Assembly (NCBI RefSeq): GCF_035046485.1
Contig: NC_085138.1
Span: 41,079,464 to 41,143,463 of the forward strand
Direction of reading: 5' to 3'
Origin: Aedes albopictus
Taxonomy: Eukaryota; Arthropoda; Insecta; Diptera; Culicidae
DNA: 64,000 bases
Shown here: piece by piece, positions 45,243 to 57,955 of the stretch
Position numbering within the stretch: position 1 is the stretch's first letter
How the letters are laid out: each line of letters starts with the position of its first letter
Notes under the pieces: generated by a model
Databases searched by the model: none
What the model saw: the letters and a program-made list of their open reading frames with translations, nothing else
Told to the model about the DNA's origin: nothing
Position numbers and translations under genes: made by a program

Positions 45243-46899
45243 CCGAAAGTGTGATTAGAAAGGAAATAAGAAATAGCACGAGTCGTACATTTATCCAACG
45301 AGGCTTGCTGACCGAAACGTTGGATGAAAACTTAAAAATCCGTTTTTGAGTTATTCCTCCAACGGCTGAAAGCCATAACCTCTAAATAGGACACAACTTT
45401 GGTTTCGCCAATACGGAAATACTGGAAAGGATCGACAATCAGGCAAGCAGAACCATTGCAGAGGCCTTCCACATTAAGCTACTTGGCGACGACAGAACTG
45501 TTAATAAAGCCTGTATCCGCAATAATCGGGACACAGAAATACAGCTGTAACTCTGTAATAGATACATTATAAATGCTCAATTTTGACCTAATAAAATCTT
45601 AAGATGTGTTCATCTCACCTACAAAATTTCATGTGAATCGGTGCAGTACTTTTTGTTGTAGCAATGAAAGAGTAGAATGTGCGCCATTGAATTTTGTACA
45701 GCCCCTAGTTTTGCTTGTCAGCGCTGCCACTTTTGAATTCGTCAAAGGAAATGGCTGAAATTTTCAACACAAACCTCTCAATCTACATTCGTTGCATGGG
45801 CAAAATTTCAAAAAAATCGATGCACTATCAACTATTTTATAATCGAAACATGTATTGGGACTGAACGTGATTTTAGCCCCTCAGACAGCAATTAGTCAGC
45901 ACCCTCTATTGTATCGGTTGTACTATTGAAAGTACTTTACCAATAATCATCAAATTTTGCCGACATAATATACACATAATCAACTACCTTCTGTGAAAAT
46001 TTCATGAAAATTGGTAGAGAAATTCAAAAGTTATGAATAGGCAAACATCGCACATGAAAAACACGAAAAATTTTCACTAACATTCACCCTTATCAACACC
46101 AGTAGCTTTCGAACCAATCGATAAAAGTTGATGAAATTTTGCAAGAAAGTGTCTCTATAAGTATCATTACTTCTGAAAAGTCCCAAAAAAATGACCACGT
46201 GGTTTATGGACAGCCCCTAAGTGGTGAATGTTTCGGTAAGAATTGCAGGAATATTCGCTTGGAGCAATTTATGAATGATTTTTAAAGGTATAGAAAAAAG
46301 CATTTCCATAATGGATCATTGATGTAATTGTCGATAAAATTTGTAAGAAAACCTTTCGATAAATACTTGAAGTAATTTGTTTTCGAGCACAGAGCGTTCA
46401 GGAAATCCAAAGGGATATCAAAACACTTCGTTTCGCTGTTGATCTAAATATTTTATTAACTCCAACAAAACAACAACACTTCATTTGGTAGTACATAACT
46501 ATTTCGATCGGCAGATATGCATACATAGATTATCTATGCGGAAAAAAAAGCTGTAGTTAATTGTAGTGATATTCACAACAGAGACTGAGTGACCACATAC
46601 TAAGAAATTTCGAAGAAATCGGAATTGGATTGAAAAGTTTAACTTTAAAACTAGAACTTAAATTACTGAGATCCTTCAGAATTTCTAATGGATTTTCCCT
46701 GATGGAATTTGTGATGCATAGGTTGACGTAATTTGCTAAGAATGCCTTAAAGAATCTCCCTTTTGGATTCTCTGAAGAAATTCTCAAGGGAGGAAATGTA
46801 TGAAATGTGTTTTCGTGTTCTATGATCAGAGATGATGGTTGATAGGAGTGGTTTACTTGGGATCCCAACATGTATATGAAATAATCTTTCAATAAATCC
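45243..46899. other. Mostly unassigned repeat-derived sequence
   Basis: Apart from the coding fragment at 45395-45550, no gene is recognised. At 46193-46219 GACCACGTGGTTTATGGACA then GCCCCT matches one end of the hairpin element at 63571-63740, so one terminus of that family is here without an obvious partner. Confidence 0.45.
45395..45550 (+). pseudogene. Possible Penelope-like C-terminal fragment
   Basis: Reads HNFGFANTEILERI, then RTIAEAFHIKLL and VNKACIRNNRD in one frame on the + strand, ending at a stop. The pattern (H-x-F, IL, then an arginine/EA..I block and VN) resembles the end of Penelope-like retroelements, which have a GIY-YIG endonuclease. Nothing upstream supports it, so the family is tentative. 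Confidence 0.35.
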
Positions 46900-47330
46900 T
46901 TGGGGCAAAGTTCTTTAAAGAATTCAAAGAGGAGGCCATGGAAAAAATCATGGAGGAAATGTTGAAGAATTTCTTAGAGGATTACCCGGAGGAATACGTG
47001 GAGGAATTTCTTATGGATTTTTTTTGCAGAAATTCCTGGAGGAATCCTTTAAAAATTATTGGAAAAAAATCTCTGGAGGGATTCCTTGGAGGAATTACAG
47101 TAGGAATCTTTAGAGTAATTTTTTGTAGGAATCATCGGAAACCTTTCTTAAGAAATCCTTGGAGAAGTTGCTGAAGAATTCTCCAACCACAATTTCTAGA
47201 GGAACTCTAGGGGGAAATCTCTTTAAGAACTTTTGGAGAAATATTTGAATATTTGACTGGAGGATCGTTAGTAACAATTCACGTAGGAATCGTTGAGAAA
47301 ATTCTCGGAGAGATCTCTGGAAGAAGTGAG
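46900..47330 (+). repeat. Degenerate minisatellite, forward orientation
   Basis: GGAGGAATTTCTTATGG, CCTGGAGGAATCC and CTTGGAGAAG words belong to the GGAATTCCTGGAGG family. The open frame 46938-47174 is compositional. Confidence 0.55.
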
Positions 47331-47542
47331 TTCCCTAGAAGACCTACAAGGGAAATACTTTTAATATCTCTAAAAATATTTCCTGAAAGTACTCCGTGGC
47401 CATCCATAATAAACAGACATTACAGGTTGTACAAAATCCTGTAAACAAATGTAAACGCCGTGGTTCAATTACATATAACATTTTCCACTTGAGAGCCAAG
47501 GACTTCTCGACAACTTCGCTGATGAGTGATGATCCGAACTTC

Positions 47543-47613
47543 CTAGGACAGCAGAATAATGAAATTTACCATATCTATTTGATATGTTAAATTTCATTAT
47601 TCTGCTGTCCTAG
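47543..47613. other. Near-perfect 71-nt hairpin
   Basis: CTAGGACAGCAGAATAATGA and its continuation pair with TCATTATTCTGCTGTCCTAG. About 33 paired bases per arm with one bulge, closed by a loop of about 5 bases (CTATTT region). It could be a tiny palindromic MITE or a microRNA-like precursor. Weaker pairing may extend 15-20 bases further out. Confidence 0.6.
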
Positions 47614-48291
47614 AAGCTCGTAGTAGTGAAATTGTGCATAAAATGTTACACCATTCGAGAATTTCAAGAATCATGTACAACTTTGCTGAACATACGAACT
47701 GTGCAGGTGATCTGGATCATGATAAGAAACATTTAGAATTACCCAATATCATCACGAAATGCTGGAGTTGCTTACCTCATTTTCCACCTTCCAAAGTCAT
47801 AAGCTTTTTGTACAAATTTGATGAAGACATGAGCTTCTTTGGTAGTTCATATAATAAAGGATATCAACAATTGTGTATTTTCTAAACACAATCGCGCCAT
47901 ACAGCGGTTAATATACGCACTAAACACTACCAAAAAAAATTGATAAGTTACAAATTGCATTTTAAAAATTATTACTGAGTTTGTTATAATGTTGATATAA
48001 TGATGATCAAATCACATATTCGTTTATTGTAACTGAATTTGTTAGAACCTTGAAATAATACAAACTAGTTTTCGTACCGCTTCCAACAAATATATCTAAA
48101 TATAACAAACCTTGATATAGATATTAACCGTTGATATAATTATGTTATGTTTTTGTTATGCCTTTCTGATCGGGAAGGGGGATTTAGTAATAAAGCCACA
48201 CTGGTGGCAAGAACACCGATTTGTGCAAGTGGGTGAAGAAAATTGTAAGACTAAGTTTTTAAAATGTAACTAATTTTCAAAATATATTTTA
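47614..48291. other. Stretch without recognised gene
   Basis: AT-rich. The open frame 47634-47885 has no recognisable domain. Confidence 0.4.
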
Positions 48292-48580
<289 letters not shown>

Positions 48581-48679
48581 TAGGCTGAAAGACAGTAGAC
48601 CGAAACGTCATAAATCTTGTTTCACTGTGTTTATGTTCACCAAAACATATCAATAATTACCAAATATATAAATATATAA

Positions 48680-48919
48680 ACACAGCTAATCTCGTTCGGT
48701 AATTTTTATCGAAATCTCAACCGCTGAGCGTTCAGTAATGGATTTTTAACGAAACTCTGTGAAAAATTACCAAATTTCGGTAAAATGTTATCGTTTATCT
48801 GTCAAACTCTAACGAACTTCGATAAATATTACCTTTACCGATTTTTTCCTGTAAAGCAAACTTAACGGTTGAGATTTCGGTAAAACATTACCGAAGTCGG
48901 TAGTTTTTTCTAACTGTGT
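48680..48919. mobile_element. Inverted-repeat MITE, 240 bp
   Basis: Ends ACACAGCTAATC and AACTGTGT are short inverted repeats; inner arms TATCGAAATCTCAACCG and CGGTTGAGATTTCGGTA pair strongly. Repeated TTCGGTAA / TTACCGAA words fill both sides. No clear target duplication. No coding. Confidence 0.6.
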
Positions 48920-49059
48920 AGTTAAAATGATTTTCAGATTATGCTATCAATGGTTTTCAATCGGTCTATTTGGTGTATAGTTATCTAGTGTGGGGCTGGC
49001 CATAAACCTCGTAGACCAAATTTTGGCTATTCAGATGCCTTTTATCCGCCTGAAACGCT

Positions 49060-49210
49060 TATTAGGCCTCTTTAGAGCTTCCTCAAATCCCCTGAGAACC
49101 CCTGAAGCTTCCTGAAATGCTTCTGACATCCACTGGGATTTCTTGGAACTCCCCCTGAACTCCTCTTTTAATCTCCCTGGAATCTCCTGAGAACCCAAGA
49201 AACTCCCGAT
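49060..49210 (-). repeat. Minisatellite fragment
   Basis: CCTGAAGCTTCCTGAAATGC, CTCCTGAGAACC and similar words suggest a short piece of the CCTGA-rich minisatellite branch. Confidence 0.4.
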
Positions 49211-49499
49211 ACACACATTTATTTATCCAACATCACATTTAAGACAAGACATAATCAAGAATAGTACGCCACAATACTCGGTTAGTGGCCGCCGCTCTCC
49301 ATATACGGTCGCACCCAATGTTCACCAGGTCACGTTCCGCCTGGTCCACCCATCGTGCTCTCTGCGCTCCACACCTTCTTGTGCCAATCGGATCAGTGGC
49401 AAACACCAGATTTGCAGGGTTATCCGGTATTCTGCAACGGCAAAGTGCAACGAGCTCGTGGATCTTCCTTCTCCTGCACACCACCGAAGATCGTCCTTA

Positions 49500-50999
49500 C
49501 CCGGGTAGGGGAAGACGGGGTAAGAAGGCCCGCCGGGGTAAGACGGACCACCTACAGTTCACCATGAAAATGCCGTTTTCTATAAACTTTCACTTAGTAC
49601 TCTGTTCAAGTAAGATATATTTGTCATTTTGAGCCATTTTGAGCAATGTTTATATTGAGATTTTCAAAACAAATAAACAAAACAAAGATTTTGCTTCATG
49701 ATGATGCATTTGATCTAATTTTGTCGCATATAACCTTAAGGACAAGGTATTTGGAGTACATTGCTCAAAATTTATAGAGCACCGTTTTTTAGAACCGTTG
49801 AACGGATTTGAATTAAAATGCATCACGCTGTTGACAACCACTGAACAATTAGCGTGATGCATTTTCATCCAAATCCGTTAAACGGTTCTAAAAAACGGTG
49901 CTCTAGAAGTTTTGAGCTATGTACTCCAAATACCTTGTCCTTAAGGATTTTGATTCGGAATAACGTTTTCAAACCAAAAAAGTAACCCGTTCATAACTTA
50001 CCAGGAATGTTAACAAAACATAAGAGGAACGGGATTGAGATTGAAAACAAAAATCTTTATAAACTAGCCTCATGAGTAAAATCTGCCCAAGCGGGGTAAA
50101 AGCGACCACCTCGAACGGGGTAAGACGGCCACCCCCCAGATCATAGAATAATATGGCTGCACCCAATTTATCGAAAATTGTTTGTTGAAAATATGCCATT
50201 TCACATAAATAAACTCATATTTGCGTTGTTTTCGCTGGACGTAACCAGAAACATCATTTTTGTGATGTAAATGGGTGTTTGAGTATCCATATTTACGATG
50301 CCCCAATAAAAATAATAAATGGTAACCCCCGGGCAATTATGTTAACCAATGTTCCATGTGAGGGACTTGAAGGAGTCATATCTTATTTCAATGTATGGAA
50401 TTCAAACATTTCTAATCACTATTATTTTGAAAAATAGTGATGGTCCTTCTTACCCCGCTGGTGGGCCGTCTTACCCCGTCGTCAAAAAATAAAGTGCTTT
50501 TTAATCAAATTTTCAAATAGCTCAAAATTATAAAAGTTTCAACAGAACAAATCGAAAAATAATTTTCTTGCATGCCCAACACTTCGAAAAATGATATGCT
50601 GTGTTGAAACTAGTGTAATTCATTGTCAGTGTTAGGTTATGATTTTTATGGCTTAGGGTGGCCGTCTTACCCCGTCTTCCCCTAGAGGTAAAATACTGAC
50701 GATCAAAACATGATATTGGTTTGATTGATATAAGAGATAAAAGATCTGAAAATAATATCTGAAAATTGTTCCTGGAACATCTGAACAATATCAAAATTTG
50801 ATATTTCAAGATCATACGAATAGCTCGCTGCTATTGGTTAGATCTTACAAAATCTAAATATGATTTGATGATGATGTCCCAGGAGTAAATTTTTGATTTT
50901 ATATTTAGATCTTTTATCTCTTATGTCAATCATACCCATATAACTTTTTGATCTCCATATCAAAATATGCTATTATTGAGCTCTTTTCCTCTACTCGGG
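49500..50999. mobile_element. 1.5-kb TIR element, TA duplication, GGGGTAAGACGG repeats
   Basis: Ends CCCGGGTAGGGGAA and TTCCTCTACTCGGG form imperfect inverted repeats (CCCGRGTAGRGGAA). TA lies on both sides (49498-49499 and 51000-51001), and excision restores CGTCCTTAGCACGCGTCG exactly as in copy 2 of the host RTE. GGGGAAGACGGGGTAAGA occurs near the left end, and its reverse complement at 50661-50683. Extra GGGGTAA copies lie near 49535, 50094 and 50118, with reverse-complement copies near 50450-50480. No transposase. It contains a nested hairpin at 49734-49946. Confidence 0.8.
49734..49946. mobile_element. Hairpin nested in the 1.5-kb element
   Basis: CCTTAAGGACAAGGTATTTG at the left and its reverse complement at the right bound arms of about 95 bases. 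They share ACCGTTTTTTAGAACCGTT and AATGCATCACGCT. The loop is about 20 bases. It may be an independent palindromic MITE or an arm pair of the host element. Confidence 0.65.
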
Positions 51000-51336
51000 T
51001 AGCACGCGTCGCTCGAAAACTCCGAGTGCTTGCAGGTCCTCCTCGAGCATGGTCCATGTCTCGTGTCCGTAGAGGACCACTGGTCTTATTAGAGTTTTGT
51101 ACATGGTGCATTTGGTGCGTGGGCGAATCTTTTTAGGCAATATCTTTTTCTGGAACCTGTAGTAGACCCGACTTCCGCCTTTGAATTGCACGGCTCATGT
51201 TGTTGTCAGTCGTCAGTAAGGATCCGAGTTAGACGAATCCCTCCACCACCTCGTAGATATCCCCGTCAATTGTCACATTACTTCCCAGACGGATCCGGTC
51301 GTGTTCGGTTCCGCCTACCAATATGTACTTTGTTTT

Positions 51337-51440
51337 AGGGAGCGTTCATAAATGACGTAGCATTTTTTGGCTGATTTTTTCTGTCCTCTCGTAGCATACT
51401 TTCCCATATCTAATACATGGCTCGTCACACAATTCCAGGT
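51337..51440. mobile_element. Partial element in RTE copy 3
   Basis: GGGAGCGTTCATAAATGACG then TAGCATTTTTTGGC resembles a diverged terminus of the GGGCTGTCCATAAAC hairpin family. It interrupts the RTE between the VSLVVN and KQSTYW-like segments. The second arm is missing. Confidence 0.45.
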
Positions 51441-52293
51441 ATTCACCACCAGGCTGACCTTTGCTACTTCGCGTTTCAGGCGGGTGTACAGTTCTTCTAT
51501 CATTCCAAATGTTCTATCGACAATGTCCATGGCGTCCGCAAAGCACACAAACTGGATTTTGTGAAAATCATTCTCCGGCTGTTGAGCCCGGCTCGTCGCA
51601 TCACACCTTCCAGACCGATGTTGAAGAGTAGGCATGAGTGTCCATCACCTTGTCGGAGTCCCCGGCGAGATTCGGATGAACTGGAAACCCTTTACGCAGT
51701 TTTGCACTCCATCCACCGTTTCTTGAATCAGTCTAGTCAGCTTTCCAGGAAAACCGTTTTCGTCCATGATTCTCCATAGCTCTGTGCCGTCGATGCCGTC
51801 TTGAAGTCGATGACCAGGTGATGCGTTGGGATTTGGTATCCACGGCATCTGGAGAATTTGCCATACGGTGAAAATCTGGTTCGATGTCGACCGGCCGTCT
51901 ATGAGGCTGACTTGATAACTTCCCATGAACTCATTCGTTTTAATTGACAGACGACGGAAGATGATCCGGGTAGCACTTTGTAGACAGCATTCGAAATGAT
52001 GATCACTCCGAAGTTCTCCCATTCCAAATAGTCACCTTCCATGTGAATGGGGTAGATTATCACTTCATTCCACTCCGGTGGCTGTTCGGTTTTCCAGATC
52101 CTAACTATCAACTGGTGCAGATAAGTGGTCAACTTTTCTGGGCCCGTCTTGATGAGTTCAGCTATGATACCATCCATACCAGCTGCTTAGTTTATTTTGA
52201 GCTGATGAATGGCATCCTTTACTTCCCTCAGTGTGAGTTGGATCATATCCGTCGTTTGCTTGGCATTCAGATGCTGATCGAAGTGCTGCTTCT

Positions 52294-52687
52294 GACACAT
52301 TCTACCGTGACGTTACAACGTTTTGACGCCTTTTCTGTCAGAATTTCCACTATAACTCGTAAATTCGACCGTAAACCCTCAAATATTTTTGCATATTTGG
52401 ATTCCTTGTAAAAATTCCAATAAGTTTAATCTATTAAACTATTAGTTTTTATTGAAAAAGTATGTTAAACATGAAAACAACGTTGTAACGTCATGCTATT
52501 CATTCCCATCCTTAACATACTTTCCCAATGAAAACTAACTGTTCAACAGATCTTACTTATTGGAAATTTTACAAGGAATCAGAATATGTAAAAATATTTG
52601 AGGGTTCACAGTCGAATTAACGAGTTATAGTGGAAAATCTGACAGAAAAGGCGTCAAAACATTGTAACGTCACGGTAGAAATGTGTC
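52294..52687. mobile_element. 394-bp palindromic element, TTCT duplication
   Basis: Ends GACACATTCTACCGTGACG and CGTCACGGTAGAAATGTGTC. Arms are about 180-190 bp: CGCCTTTTCTGTCAGA, TCCACTATAACTCG and ATTCCTTGTAAAA all have partners. TTCT stands at 52290-52293 and 52688-52691. Removing one TTCT plus the element gives GCTGCTTCTACTTTTCGATC, matching GCTGCTTCCACCTTTCGATC in RTE copy 2. So insertion postdates the RTE. No coding. The superfamily with a 4-bp TTCT target is not recognised. Confidence 0.85.
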
Positions 52688-52980
52688 TTCTACTTTTCGA
52701 TCACCTCACGTCCATCCGTCAAGATGCTCACGTCCTTATCCCTGCATATTTCTAACTCTTTCTACGTACCCGATGGTGCTCTCGGCAGCATCGTTAATGG
52801 CTGCTTTTACTGTACTCCAGTACTCCTCTAGAGGTACCAAATTAAGCTCATTCACGGCTGAAAACGCTGGCTCGAGATTGATGAAGAGACATCCAAATAC
52901 TTCAGTCTCTCAAGGTTGTACCTTGGCTGTCGTCGGTTTGTGAATGACGATAAGTTTTGGGCGCAGTTCAACCATCACCT

Positions 52981-53598
52981 GGTCAAATAAGTCTTCGATC
53001 CATACACATTTCCAAATTTTTGTGAGCACAAAAGTCTATGAGTGGGGAGGGGGCGTATCTGGTCTACGTGCTTTGTGAACAACCCCTTACTGTGCCCTTA
53101 GTGATTGCAGTATGTCATTGTTCATAGCCCTGCTCGAGAAGCTGTTAATAATCCGCAATATTCAGTAATAATTCTTCTAGCCACCTCTCCCCGCTACTTA
53201 CAACAATCGCAACAAATCGGTCCTCCCAGGAAAGGGCTCCACTTGATACTCCCCAGCTCGCAGTGATTGTCCCATCGCACACTCCCACCACAGCCATATT
53301 TGGCATCATAAATCGGCGAATTGAAATTTAATGGCCCATTAGATAATTAATATGCGAGGTTAAATATGACTTTGGCTTCGGATCAGCTCACACATTGGGA
53401 TTCGGTTTCCCATTTTCAATACATAATGTACACATAGGTACCTATCTGCCTACACAGCGCTAGCGTATTAACTGCTCTGCGGTGAAGTTCTCAATTGCCT
53501 AACATTTGATATGCGACTGTGTAGTGCTTATCATGAAAATGCGGTGGAGAATGTTTACTCTTCTCAAATTTTAGGTGCCGTTGGAATTATTGGACATA
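52981..53598. other. Stretch without recognised gene
   Basis: At about 53020-53095 GGGGAGGGGGCGTATCTGG and GAACAACCCCTTA resemble a decayed end of the GGGCTGTCCATAAAC family. Nothing else recognised. Confidence 0.4.
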
Positions 53599-54259
53599 CA
53601 CTACCGTTCAAAAGTTTGGAACCACTTCCTGAAAAAAACATAAATCCACTTTTCGATTTTTTGCGAAAGAGACACAAAACATGTTGCCGATGATTGTTAA
53701 AAGGTGACTGACTTCAAGCTTTCGCTCGAGTTTTTCTGGAAGTTTTATTTTGCTTAATTCGGTAAAAAGCCACTTGAATGCAAAAAGAACATATCTTACG
53801 TTACCGCTCACTTTTTAAAATATGATCGACACAATTTCGTGAGATATGTTATGTTTTCATACATGGAATTTTCAAATAAATATCGTCTAAACCATGACCA
53901 GGTTTCATTGGATCAGCTTTTGAAAGAGACCTAAAGTATTAAAATGATATGCAAATTGTCAGACATGGGCTTAACCCTCTATTGGATACCTGGGGTCCAT
54001 TTGGACCCCAGGCAACTTTGAAATAATGGCGAACAAGTTGGGTATACCATGTTGACATTATTTTTTTATTACCTTCAAACTAGACCTAGTTCTATTATGT
54101 AAGTAAAAATAAGGTTGATTTCATGGCATACTTTGATTTTTATTCCATGTCAAAGTTGAACCGGGCGATTTTGTATATCTGGGGTCCATTTGGACCCCAA
54201 ATTGAATTCTTCATATCTTTTGATTCTGATGTTTTAGAATATTTGAAATTTCCTTACTA

Positions 54260-55390
54260 GATGGCGCTACTTGGCATTTAGTAATATAATGTCTTCAAAC
54301 GAAATTTTCGGGAGATCTAGAGCTTGTAGAAGCATCATGTCTTCGGAAAAGTTGCTCAGTAAGTTGAGCGCTTACAGATAATGGACCAACTAATTCGAAA
54401 TTTCACCAATAGGTGGTACTAGTGAGCATGTAAATTTTGTATCTCATATATCACTGGATCCTTATCACTTAGAAAGATGACGCCTTCGAAAAAGTTGTTA
54501 TGTTTGTCAATTACTACCAGATGATGGGCCGTTTGATTTGAAACTCCAATCATAGGTGGCGCTAGTGAGCATGCAATTTTACATCTCATATATCTCAAGA
54601 TCCTGATCACATAGAAAGATGGTATGTTCGGCAAAGTTGTTTCATAGGTCAATAACTTAAAGATGATGCAAAATTTGATTCGGAAATCCACACATAGGTG
54701 GCGCCACTGAGTATGCAAATTACATACTTCAAATATCCCAGGGTACTAATAACTCTCTTACCGTCTCTACTATCTTCAGCAAAGATGTTTGTTAAGTCAA
54801 GAATTTACAGATAATGGACCGTTTGATTCGAACCTCTGTCACTAGATGACGCTATTGAGCATTCAAATTTTGAATCTATTTTACATCAGGATTCAGGTTA
54901 TTTAGTGAAATTGAAGATTCTGCAAATAAGTTGCAAGATCTTATAAATGATGAGTCGTTTTACTATGAATTTTGCTCATAGGTGGCGTCAGTGGGCATGC
55001 AATTTGTATATCTTATCTCATATAACACAAGAGCCTGCAAGTCATAATCCCAGTGCACAATTTCTGCGCGCAAAAAAACACCACTTAGTGCACACGCAGA
55101 GTGTTCACAGGGGGCTGTTCAAATATTTTGATGATGATGATGATCATATTAATTACTTGGAGTATTGGTGTGCTCGGCAATACTGTTAAGCTGGTCGAGG
55201 ACTTACAGTTGATGGGCCGTTTGATTCGAAATTTCACTAATAGGTGGCGCTAAAGAGCCTATATTTTTTTCAATCTCAGGACGCTGGTTACTTAGAAATA
55301 TGGTTTCCACGGAAAAACTGTTTGGTAGATTGAGAGCTTACAATTTGGTGATGCAAAATTTCATCTCTAGGCGGCGCTAATTACAAATTA
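54260..55390 (+). repeat. Tandem about 145-bp units, forward block
   Basis: The core AGGTGGCGCTAGTGAGCATG and variants recur near 54265, 54412, 54556, 54697, 54843, 54979, 55241 and 55373. Each unit also has a CGTTTGATTCGAAATTTCAC-like segment, ATATCTCAGGATCCTG, and GCAAAGTTGTT. Units have diverged strongly. Confidence 0.75.
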
Positions 55391-56946
55391 AATTCCAAAT
55401 AGGTCATAAATAGGTTGCAGCTTTTTTCTCTTTAGACAAATTTGAGTCAAGTCTAATGGTAAACAAAGACCAATTTATTAGTTATACATTTTCAAAATTT
55501 CATTAAATTGAAATAATTAACTTAATCTTAAGATATAGTAGTTAATTGGACTGCAGTGAAATTAGAAGAATTTTACTAAAAACACTTCAACTTCATGTAG
55601 AGTTGTACCAATTATAGCTAACTAGTTGGAGATCTTGCAGTCAAAATTTGGTGCACTTAATAAGAAGTTATAGCTTGTTTAAAATTGTCTGGCTAATAAT
55701 TAAAATTTCTATGTTTTTGTGAATTTGCTACTAGCGCCACCTAATGACAGAGACTCGAACCAAATGATAACACTAGTTTACAGCATTTTTGAAATCGGTA
55801 AGCTGATGATCGTTTTTGGTGTAGAATCATGCCTAGAGTTCGAAAACGCGAATGAAAAAAAATACAGTAGAGCGGATTTTTTTTCGACTTTCCATACAAG
55901 GTTGATTATTTGAATTCGATTTTTGTTCTATTTTTAAGCAAAGTCGCTCACTTCCCACATCTCATTCTCCGTAATCAATGCTCCGATTGAGCTGATTTTT
56001 TTTTACTATAACTCGCCTACATATGATGTGTCAAATAAACGTTGAGAAAGAATTTTTAAATTGGTTTTTCTTATTGAAAAAATACATTTCTTCATATATT
56101 TTTGGAAAATTTGCTAAAATTTAAGGAGATCGTCCCCAAAACTCGAAAAATATCTTGAATTTCATTAATCTGACGCAAAACCTGCATTCAGATGATCGAA
56201 TGGTATTATATTCAGCTTTTAATTCATGGAAAAAGATTTAAAATTGGTTGAACAAAACGCAAGATATTTGAATTTTGATAAATTCCATATTTTAAAAAGT
56301 TGTAAATCTCGATATTGAACTAAAACTCAAAAACTGTTCTACTTTAAATTTTTAAATCGAAATCAGCGCTAAATTATACTTCAACATCAACAATTTTGGT
56401 CATTGACAGAAGTTTACGACTTTCGTTTTATTTTGTAAACTAGTGTAATTCACCTTGATCTTCTTAACAGCTTTGCCGAAGATACCATATTTATAAATAA
56501 TCATGATCCTGAAATTTGTAAAATTTAAAATTTGTTTTCACTGTAGCTACGCTTAGTGGTAGAATTTCCAATCCATTACGACTCCAGCGCTGCTCTCTCT
56601 CTTGCTCAAACAGTATGGCACACCATCGAGAGTGTTTGACGATGCTATCCGCTCGGCCACAAGTTTGCCATGTAAGTAGAACAAACATATACCCACACAT
56701 AAATTGTACTCATTGTCACTATGTTGTACAGCCACGACGCAAAAATTAGCTTGTTCAACAAAATGGGTAAACCTGAAAGTTATGGCAATGAATCCTGAGA
56801 TAAATGAGATATTTAATTTGCATGCTCGGTACCGCCACCTACATGTGGAGTTCCAAATTATACGGTCGATTAACTGTAAGTCGTTGATCTACCCAACAAC
56901 CTTGCCGAAGACTCCATGTTTCTTTGAGCTCAGAATCCTGAAATAT

Positions 56947-57256
56947 TGTTGGAAGTTAGGTAGCGTTGAACGCTCGGGTAGCGTCGAACCTTCAGGTACG
57001 TGAATGGCTGCAGTATTGTTGGTAGGTACAATTGTTGGAGAGATGGCAGAGGTATGAAGTTTAGAAGAAAAATGTTGAATTGTATATACCTGAATGGAAT
57101 AAAGAGTGTGGCGGTTGCAGATTGAGGTATCAGTCGGCAGCCGTCTAGTTTGATGGAAGATGTCTAGCGTTTTATTTTCATTGTAATTTAGAAACAGGCA
57201 TCGATGGAGCTAGCCTCGCTATGGCCTGAATGGCCATGGTGGACTTGACTTCTACA
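56947..57256. mobile_element. Solo LTR, 310 bp, 5-bp duplication AATAT
   Basis: Starts TGTTGGAAG and ends CTTCTACA, so it has TG...CA ends with a short imperfect inverted repeat. AATAT stands at 56942-56946 and again at 57257-57261. An AATAAA signal is inside (near 57100). Removing it restores the repeat unit (CTGAAATAT ATGACATATAC). A 5-bp duplication fits BEL/Pao or Ty3-type elements. No internal region, so recombination between LTRs is inferred. Confidence 0.8.
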
Positions 57257-57800
57257 AATATATGACATATACAATTTTACCAATGCCATCTACGCATGGC
57301 GAATTTCCAAATTTAACGGCCCATGGTCAGTAAGTACTTGGCCTATGCAATAACATCTTTCTAAGTGATCAGAACCCTGCTATACATGAGATATATGAAA
57401 TATGTGTGCTCAGTAACGCCACCTATACGTGGAGTTCCAAATCAAACGCTACATCACCTGTAAGTCCTTTGCGTACTCAACAACTATGCCGGAAATAACA
57501 TCTTTCTAGGTGCTCAAGATCCTGATATATGAAATATAAAATTTGCACGATTAGTTGCGCCATCCTATGTGTGCAATTTTCAACCAAACGGTCAATTATT
57601 AGTAAACTCTTGACACTATAAACTACTTTGCCAAAGACACCACATTTTTATGTGGTCATGATCTTGATATAAATGTGATCATATACCTAATACTTACATG
57701 CCCACCAGCGCCACCTATGTGTGAAGTTCAGAATCAAACAGACCAGCATCTGTCAGCCTTGAACAACTCAACAACTTTGCCGAAGATACCATGATTCTAG

Positions 57801-57955
57801 CCCAGCCAACACGAAGTCGCATATGATGTAGAATAAGATGCTAACGTGGAGGCCATATGCGTACATGCCTCCATTAAACCGCGTGTAAAGTGTACGCATA
57901 TCGCCTCCACTTTAGCATCCTATTCAGCATCATATGCGACCGTGTGTTGGCTGGG
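57801..57955. mobile_element. CCCAGCCAAC MITE, 155 bp, AG duplication
   Basis: Ends CCCAGCCAACACGAAGTCGC and GCGACCGTGTGTTGGCTGGG. AG on both sides (57799-57800 and 57956-57957); removal restores TTCTAGGTGATCAGGATCC, as in neighbouring units (TTTCTAGGTGCTCAAGATCC). It shares GTCGCATA and TCGCCTCCACTTT with the 458-bp element at 39911-40368. Confidence 0.8.

Larger units (their letters stand above)
49250..52980 (-). mobile_element. RTE-clade retrotransposon, copy 3, interrupted
   Basis: Three host pieces, 49250-49499, 51000-52293 and 52688 to about 52980, read consecutively match RTE copy 2. Recognisable protein pieces: KSAGMD-like and AELIKTGPEKLTTYLHQL near 52140; FADA (altered FADD) near 51535; YKTLIRPVVLYGHETW near 51090; TRRCGAQRARWVDQAERDL near 49350. 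The insertions at 49500-50999 and 52294-52687 are cleanly removable. A third, at about 51337-51440, is a partial hairpin element. Many stops and indels; little of the endonuclease remains. Confidence 0.8.
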
